DNA of 14,868 nt from Chloromonas sp. AAM2 (lineage: Eukaryota > Chlorophyta > Chlorophyceae > Chlamydomonadales > Chlamydomonadaceae), in NCBI GenBank assembly GCA_004335635.1, contig QAXH01000134.1, forward strand, positions 1 to 14,868, given 5' to 3'. How positions within the stretch are numbered: the stretch's first letter is position 1; the number at the start of each line of letters is the position of its first letter. The notes beneath the pieces are model-generated. The model ran no database searches and was not told the origin of the DNA. It worked only from the letters and a program-made list of their open reading frames with translations. Made by a program: the position numbers and the translations under genes. This document shows positions 9,259 through 14,868 of the stretch, one piece after another.

Positions 9259-12200
9259 TCACCTCTGCCTTGGCAACCTCAACCCATTCTCATCCCTGCC
9301 CTGGGCTGCTGGCACTGCCCCTCGGCCATCTAGCTGGCGCTCCTGAGCCAAAGGTCCGGCCAGACGCTGCCTCATGCCTGGCTCATCCCTGCCTGCCCTA
9401 AAGCCAGGCTGTGGCTGGAGACCACGCATTCCCTCTTGATTGAAAACCATGCCACCAGGCGCAGCCACCATGTAGCCAGGGTGTGCGGCGACCATGTACG
9501 GCTGGCCATGTACGGCTGGCCCATCCATGCCCGCCCTGCCCCTGATTTTCCCACTTGGTGATTTGGCAGGACTATTCATGCGACCGCTCACATTGTCCCA
9601 CCCCATCCTCCCTGCTGAGAGACCCCGTGCCACACCGGCTCCCCTGAATGTGTCCATGCCAACAGCACTGGCGCGCTGCATTGACCCGTAAGCACCAGCA
9701 ACGGCCTGCTGCCCACACCTCCGGGGATCACGGGACAGTGCGAAATGCGAATTGTCAAAAGCAGCAGCTGGATAAGCAGGGCGGTGCTGCCGGATTGGCG
9801 GCCCCTCTCGTGTCCTAGGCCCCATGTCACCCGCAACCCTAGGACGCGCCTGGCCATGGATACCTGGCATGCCAAAGGGCCTGACCAGCATGCTCTCTGG
9901 CGGTCTGCTTCGCATGTGCACGGCTGGTTGCATTGCACCTGAGCCCCCTGCATGGTTCCTGCCTGCTGAGCCAGGCGCTTGGGCATCTGGATGCAGCGCT
10001 GGCACAAGCCTGCGTGGCCCCCCGGCTTGTCTCCACCCCTGGCCTGCCCCATCCAACACCTGGCCATCGGCCCCTGCCTCATACCTGCCCCGGCCACAGC
10101 CTGAACTGACCTGCGTGCTGCGACCAGAGCACGACGGGCCGTCTGATGCCCTGCTACCATTCAACCCATCGCTGCTGATCGGGCGCTGGGTTCCAGGCCA
10201 TGCCATCCATGCATCAGCCGGCTCATGCGGATCATCAACCTTGCTGCCCATACCAGGCGGCTGAAGTGCACCGTCTTCGTCCTGATCTTCAGGCAGCACC
10301 CTGCCTAAGGCAGCCCGGGACCAAGTGAGGTCCCCATCCTGGTCATACTCCCCACCCCGTTGCCTTTTCTCGAATTCCTGTAGACCTGGTGCAGCAGGCC
10401 ACTTGGCTGAATCGAGCTGCTTGGCAAGGTATTCAGCTGATGCTGGCCGGCCCCGCTTGCCAGTCACACGCGGAAATAGCGAATGAACTTCTGCACGTGG
10501 CAGCGCCTCATCACCTGGACGCTTATCGACTGCAGCACATGCTGCTTCCTGCTGTGGGCCATCGCCGTTGCTGAGCGCTGGTGTCATGTCCAGTCGATGC
10601 AGTTCATGGCCCTGTGCAACAGTGGGTCTCCGCGGCACATCGGCAAGTGATGTCCTGTCCCTGACAACCAAGTCTGCCGCTGCATGCGCACGTGCGATGC
10701 GTTCTGCAACGCGTGCTGCTTGGTTATCTGGTGGCTGGTGGCTGGGAGCCGCTGCCGCCGACCCTGCCAGTGCTAGTCCCAGGTGCCCACTAGACAGGTC
10801 CTGGCCAGACTGTTTCTCTGCAAGCTCCATCGGTGGATGTTCTTGTGCTGTTGCTTCTGCACGTGCCTTGGCCGTCAGGCTTGCAACATTTCCCCGCAGC
10901 TGCTCATCTGTCACATCCGCTCCACCCCCCAAAGCTCCTGCAGCTTCTGCCGCTTGTGCTGCCTGGTCCCGTGCCGCAGCTGCCATGACCCGTGCACGCT
11001 CTGTTGCCGACAGTATGGATGCACCATGTGGCTTGGCTGAGCCTTCAGGCAGTTGCCAGGAACGAGCTTGACCGTCCCTGTTCGCCCGCTGGCTCACTGG
11101 TGACAGCCTGGGTGCCACAGCAGCCATAGCGGCAACCGCTGCTCGCAGCTGCTCGTTGGAGAGGCTGGCAGGCCTGCAACCCTCACCAGGCTGGTCTTCA
11201 GAGGGCACAGCACGCAGCAGCTGCTGCACTGTTGCTGCAGCCGCCTTCCGCATGTTCGCTAATGCAGCCTTGTTTGGTTTACGCACATTGGGCCTTGCCC
11301 CTCCATGGGGCGCCATTGGGCGTTGATGCTCTGCTTTCTGTGCCCTGGCTTGTAGACGTTCTTGCTCCCAGGCCAGCACCAACTGCCTGAGGTCCTGCTG
11401 GTGCACCTGTGCCACAAACTGCTCGTCCTCCTGTTCCTCAGTCGATGGAATCTCAGTAGCACCCGGCAGGTGCCCCTGCTGTGCTACCGGTGCAGCATTG
11501 ACTGGCAGTTGCTGGTTTTGTACCAAACTTTGCACTGGTGGTCTCTGCTGCTCCGGCTGCCCTCTCACCCCCACGGTACTGGGCACCTGTGGGCGCGCCA
11601 CAACTGGCCCAGCAGCAGCCGCAGCGTTGCTGACTGGTGCCACAGCTGCCAATCCAGCTGGTGCCTGCACCTGCTGCGGCTGGCACTGCAAAGCCAGGCG
11701 TTGTTGCTGCACAATCACCTGTTGCATCACTGCCAGCACCAGGTTATCCATTGTGGGCTGGCTGCCTGTCACAGCCGGCGGATTCTGTTGAGTGGCTGCG
11801 AGCTGCCTGCTGAGCAAGTGTTGTATCAGCAGCTGCACTGTTGCATTCTGCCTGCGTGCCAGTTCTTGCAGCAGCTGCTGGTTGGTTAACTGGCTGCTTA
11901 CGGCAGGCTGCAGGATGGACTGCAGGTGCTGCAGGGCTGAGGGCTGTAGAATTGGCGCCTGTGCCGGTGGTGGTGCCGGCTGTGCTTCTGCTGCCTTACG
12001 GATCCCTGTAGCCTCAGTGCCTGGCTGCAGCTGCTGTACAACTGCCACCCCATGGCCGGCTTCCTGTGTTGGCAGCTGCTGTGCCATTGGCACAACGTTA
12101 CTTGATCCCTGCTGGGGCAACTGTTGCACTGCACTCAAGTCACTGCCTGTGGTCCTAGAAGCCTGCACTGCTGCTTCTGCTGCTACGTTGGCAGCACCTG

Positions 12201-14202
12201 CAGCAGCTGGCTGTTGTTGCTGCACCTGTGGCTCAGCAACCATCTGATTTGCTGCTGTGGCCCCTGCAGCATGATTCACTGTCAGTGGCTGCAGCTGTGC
12301 CTCAGTCGTCTCTTCCTGCTTTAACGGGACAATTAGACAGTTGGTTTGTTGAGGTTGGGGTGCAGGTGAAGTGAAGGCTGGTGTTAACCACTCTTGAGGT
12401 GGCTTGGGATGTCGGTTGGCGTACGCCAATGCAGCTGCACGCAGGAGCCCAACAGCCCCGCCGTTCGCACTGACTGTTGTCACGTGGTTTCCTGGTACAA
12501 TAGGACCAGTGATAGGATCTGTCATATTTTCAAACAGTGGCTGCTGTTGCTGCAAATCCTCTGGTGGCGTCTGTTGAATTTCTGCTGGAAGAAACCCTTG
12601 CATTTCCTCCTCTGGTGGTGGCAGGGCTTCATGTGCCCGTGGCCCAAGGACATGATGGGCTGCCAACTGAACAATGGTGGGTTGGCATGAGGGTTTCGCC
12701 CCCAGCACTTGCATGACTGTTGATTCGCACTGCACGCGTGACTCCCACTCGTGCAGACAGAGTTCCACTGCCTCATAAGGCCCGTTGCCCCGGCTCTGCT
12801 GGCCCACATAGGCAGCCTGTGCCAGCGGCAACAACACCAAGAGTGAGCCATGTGTCGTGGACTCTGTCACACGAGCCAACAAAACCGAACGTCATGGACT
12901 GTCCAACATGTGTCAAGCCCTGAGTACGCGAAGAGAAGTGGCAACTGCAAACGATGCAGTACAGTAGCTGGCCTGCTGTACGAGTGATGCGGTGGCGGGC
13001 ACACGCACTCCCACAGCCAGTGGACTGTGGACTCTGAGGTGCAGAATTCGTGGCTGCTAGAATTCGCCGGCTGCATGACTCATCCATGTGATGCTGCATC
13101 ACATCTTCCTGCCACTCACCAAGATGCTCGGTTGTGCGGGATTGAGCCCACGTATGGCGGCCCATTGCTGCAATGCAATGTAAACGCAAACGCTGACAAT
13201 AAGGGATGAGTGCCATAGTTCGTGCTGTGCTGCGGATAAGCAGGCATGCCCCGGCAGAAGCGACATGCACAGGTGGATCAGGCGGCTCATGCGGCGTACA
13301 CAACTCTGCTGCGATGCAGGTTGCTGGGGTGCACAATGCAAAAGCAAAAGCAAGCCAGAAGATGCATACTCACATAATGGCTGCAGATGTCTTTTTCAGA
13401 TCGTTCGTCCAGAAAGTCCACCATCAACGCCCACTCTGGCCCATGTCGTGCATGCAGAAGTGCCACGATCAACTGCATGCACAAGTCAATTATGTAATAG
13501 TCGCACGAGGGTAGACTGGTGTAGCCAGGCTGATTGCCATGCCTCACTTTGGCAATGCCACTTACATCTTCTCTTGGTGTCCACTCCCGCTTCACGGTCA
13601 TCTCAAAAGTACTGTCACTGCAGAAGCAGTGGCAGCGAGAGTGTTATGTCACTTTCCATCAGGTATGGGCTGCTTGCTTAACCCCATGCAGCCATGTCAC
13701 TTGCCTTTCAACCAAAGAAGCTGGCTCTCTGGTCTGTCCCTCGGCCATGGAAGGCAATGCAACGCTTCTGCAGGCAGAACAACAATCTCAGTCACTCGCA
13801 TGGATCTTGGGTGCGTCAGAACCCTGGGTAAAAGGCAATGCGATCGCGCACTGCGTTACGCAGGTCAATTGTCAGGTCAATGCAACCCCGTTGACGCATG
13901 CACGTCGGAAAAGGTATGGCATCGCCTCCGCTCAAACCTCTGTCTGCGGGGCGCAGCCGAGCACAGCTGTGCTCCACTTGCCTTAAAACGAGGTGCCGTC
14001 CTTCCTGGTGCTTCTGGGGTTGTTCGTCGGCACTCTCGTGTCCGTCAATGTCAGGTGTCAGCTCGTCGTGCATGGTCTCATCGCGGGACTCAGTCTTCGC
14101 CAGCACACTCTGCTCTGTTTCGAGTGTGTTGCTATTGCAGTCGCCGGACAGGGGCGACTGGCTTTTCTTCAGCCAGCTCCGGAGCAAAATCAAAGGGCTC
14201 AT
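9259..14202 (-). CDS. SANT/Myb-domain protein with long glutamine-rich tail, EAF1/EP400-like candidate
   Basis: Model on the minus strand: 14202-13982, 13767-13705, 13617-13566, 13472-13374, 13167-13120, 12816-9259 (TGA), about 1346 residues. Exons 3 and 4 join EWTPRED to LIVALLHARHGPEW and on to DERSEKDICSHY, a SANT/Myb repeat with spacing W107-x18-W126-x18-Y145, exactly the Myb pattern; GPEWALMVDFL resembles the GPNWELVSD of EAF1/EP400 SANT domains. Before it is an acidic stretch (about 25-65). After it come a Gln/Ala/Pro-rich region (about 290-615), a charged helical segment (about 618-665, VHQQDLRQLVLAWEQERLQ), Ala-rich helices with two similar motifs (LSNEQLRAAVAAM, VTDEQLRGNVASL), and a Gly/Arg/Met/Pro-rich end. 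SANT plus Q-rich tail suggests a nuclear chromatin or transcription subunit; the EAF1 link is inference. No HSA domain is visible. Introns 1 and 2 need GC donors. The start and the short fifth exon are the least certain parts. Confidence 0.72.
9493..9520. repeat. 14-base tandem duplication inside the Q-rich gene
   Basis: CATGTACGGCTGGC occurs twice in a row. Because 14 is not a multiple of three, the gene reads the two copies in different frames (QPYM and AVHG). The nearby peptide also repeats YMVAA. This looks like replication slippage in the disordered C-terminal tail. Confidence 0.75.
13120..13167 (-). other. Short candidate exon 5 of the SANT gene, possible cassette
   Basis: Acceptor CATTGCAG before 13167 and donor TTG|GTGAGT after 13120 bound 48 bases in phase 0 at both ends, coding QWAAIRGLNPAQPSIL. 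The upstream exon ends and the downstream exon begins in phase 0, so including or skipping it keeps the frame. The residues would follow Y145 at the end of the third SANT helix. Confidence 0.5.
13473..13565 (-). other. SANT gene intron 3: 93 bases, 3n, stop-free, inside the SANT domain
   Basis: The donor GAT|GTAAGT is a near-perfect 5' splice site and the acceptor is GCATGCAG. Both are phase 0 and the frame is open throughout. Splicing restores the exact W-x18-W spacing of the Myb fold; retention would add 31 residues in the middle of the first helix and should abolish the fold without ending translation. Confidence 0.8.
13618..13704 (-). other. SANT gene intron 2: candidate GC-AG intron
   Basis: Donor AAG|GCAAGTG at 13704, acceptor CTTCTGCAG ending at 13618, 87 bases, phase 2. 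The next exon needs phase 2, and the nearby GT choices give phase 0 or lie past a stop, so only the GC donor fits the model. Confidence 0.55.
13768..13981 (-). other. SANT gene intron 1: candidate GC-AG intron
   Basis: Donor AAG|GCAAGTG at 13981, identical over ten bases to that of intron 2, and a strong acceptor TTCTGCCTGCAG ending at 13768; 214 bases, phase 2. A GT donor four bases downstream would give phase 0, putting the next exon in a frame with a stop before its end. Confidence 0.5.
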
Positions 14203-14212
14203 GGGTTTTCAT
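14132..14212 (-). other. Overlapping short frame, possible uORF or displaced coding frame
   Basis: An ATG ten bases upstream of the chosen start opens a 26-residue frame with HEPFDFAPELAEEKPVAP, which looks more protein-like than the first residues of my chosen frame (MSPLILLRSWLKKS). It stops at 14132-14134. It could be an overlapping uORF, or the true N-terminal coding frame joined to the downstream acidic frame by an indel in the sequence or an unseen splice. Confidence 0.4.
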
Positions 14213-14868
14213 CAAGTTTTGGCATAACACAACTACGGTAGCACGGCAGAGGTGAATCACAGGTGAATTTGGTCGGGCACTGACCCAAACAAATACAAAT
14301 GTCCACGTGACAGCTGCGTTACTGCAAATTGCCAACAGTTGAGAGTTGAGAGGGTTGCCTTGACCTGTATCACCTCTTGTTGCAAATACCGGTCACTTTG
14401 CAACTGCCATCACATTGACAGCGAGTGCGGCTGTATGCTACCGTGTCATCCCTCAACCCCTTCTGCCATGCACAACCACTCTTCACAGATCACAAAGCGA
14501 GACACCTCAATAAGGACACCTCAATGAAGAAAACCAAGTGAAGCTAGCATCCGGCCAGTGCGCCACGAACTTGTAAGATGTCACAGGCAGCAAAACTTTT
14601 TTTTTTCAAAATAGACATAATCCTGAAAATACAGAAACATTGAACATCTCATAACTGTGTCACACAGAAACTGTCCCAGAACTATCAATTGTTTCTTGTA
14701 AATGTGAAGGGCTGGAACTTGCTCAACTGAACGCAACTTGCAGATTAGCAGGGATTCAGAACGCAATGTCAAACAATGATATTCCAATTCCAGTGTATCA
14801 CATTGACAATCCTGTTCAATGTGTTCATGGATTTCCTAGCACGCATTGTTATGCACAAATGCCAGGAG
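14203..14868. other. Upstream region of the SANT gene; no gene seen
   Basis: AT-richer sequence that may hold the 5' UTR and promoter, or introns if the gene extends further right. I looked for an HSA domain on the minus strand and saw none. It contains a run of T at 14599-14606, a direct repeat GACACCTCAAT at 14501-14511 and 14515-14525, and a partial dispersed repeat at 14672-14683. Confidence 0.5.
14672..14683 (-). repeat. Dispersed repeat, partial copy 5
   Basis: AGTTCTGGGACA on the minus strand matches the 3' half of the 19-base core; the GTTTGCC half is diverged (AATTGAT). Twelve matching bases is weaker evidence than for the other copies, but the reversed orientation and the A-run nearby on that strand fit the family. 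Confidence 0.4.

Noticed and set aside
11362..12247. Long + strand open frames rich in Cys, Leu and Ser opposite the Q-rich tail
   Set aside because: They are the reverse reading of CAG/CAA-rich glutamine coding sequence (CTG/TTG on the + strand) and show no family resemblance.
12773..13336. 187-residue minus-strand open frame overlapping the SANT gene
   Set aside because: It runs across candidate introns in a different frame from the long Q-rich ORF and has a composition typical of non-coding sequence.
13539..14255. 238-residue + strand open frame
   Set aside because: It lies antisense to the first SANT exons, has random composition and contains no recognisable motif.
1..14868. CRISPR arrays, tRNA or rRNA genes, and bacterial operons
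   Set aside because: None seen: no regularly spaced repeats, no cloverleaf or rRNA motifs, and the genes are interrupted by spliceosomal introns.

Overview
This window is nuclear DNA from a green alga, most likely a chlorophycean of the Chlamydomonadales. The case rests on four things: dense short GT-AG introns, many with a GCAG-type acceptor; GC-rich exons with less GC-rich introns; TGTAA, the usual chlorophycean poly(A) signal, just after the stop of the main gene; and protein matches to plant-type housekeeping proteins. Telomere-like TTAGGG/TTTAGGG tracts also fit this order, where both telomere types are known. The species cannot be named from sequence alone.

Layout. (1) 86-242, + strand: the last exon of a HEN1/HENMT1-type small-RNA 2'-O-methyltransferase; the rest of that gene lies left of the window. 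(2) 243-1227: intergenic, with the first copy of a short dispersed repeat. (3) 1228-7871, + strand: a complete 17-exon gene for RPN1 (PSMD2), the large non-ATPase subunit of the 26S proteasome base. Its joined exons give 892 residues. (4) 7872-9258: a convergent intergenic region with poly(A) signals, a telomere-like tract and three copies of the dispersed repeat, two of them forming an inverted pair. (5) 9259-14202, - strand: a gene for a SANT/Myb-domain protein with a very long glutamine-rich, low-complexity tail, about 1346 residues in my model. It resembles the SANT-to-C-terminus half of EAF1/EP400-type NuA4 subunits. (6) 14203-14868: AT-richer upstream sequence with no gene I can support.

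The three genes have unrelated roles (small-RNA methylation, protein degradation, probable chromatin or transcription control), and nothing suggests they work as a unit. I found no clearly new multi-gene system. The most interesting signals are three stop-free introns of length 3n, one of which interrupts the SANT domain; two consecutive GC-AG introns with identical donors; interstitial telomere-like tracts, one inside an RPN1 intron; and a five-copy dispersed repeat family. All exon joins were made by eye from splice signals, phase and protein family knowledge; no alignment or expression data were used.
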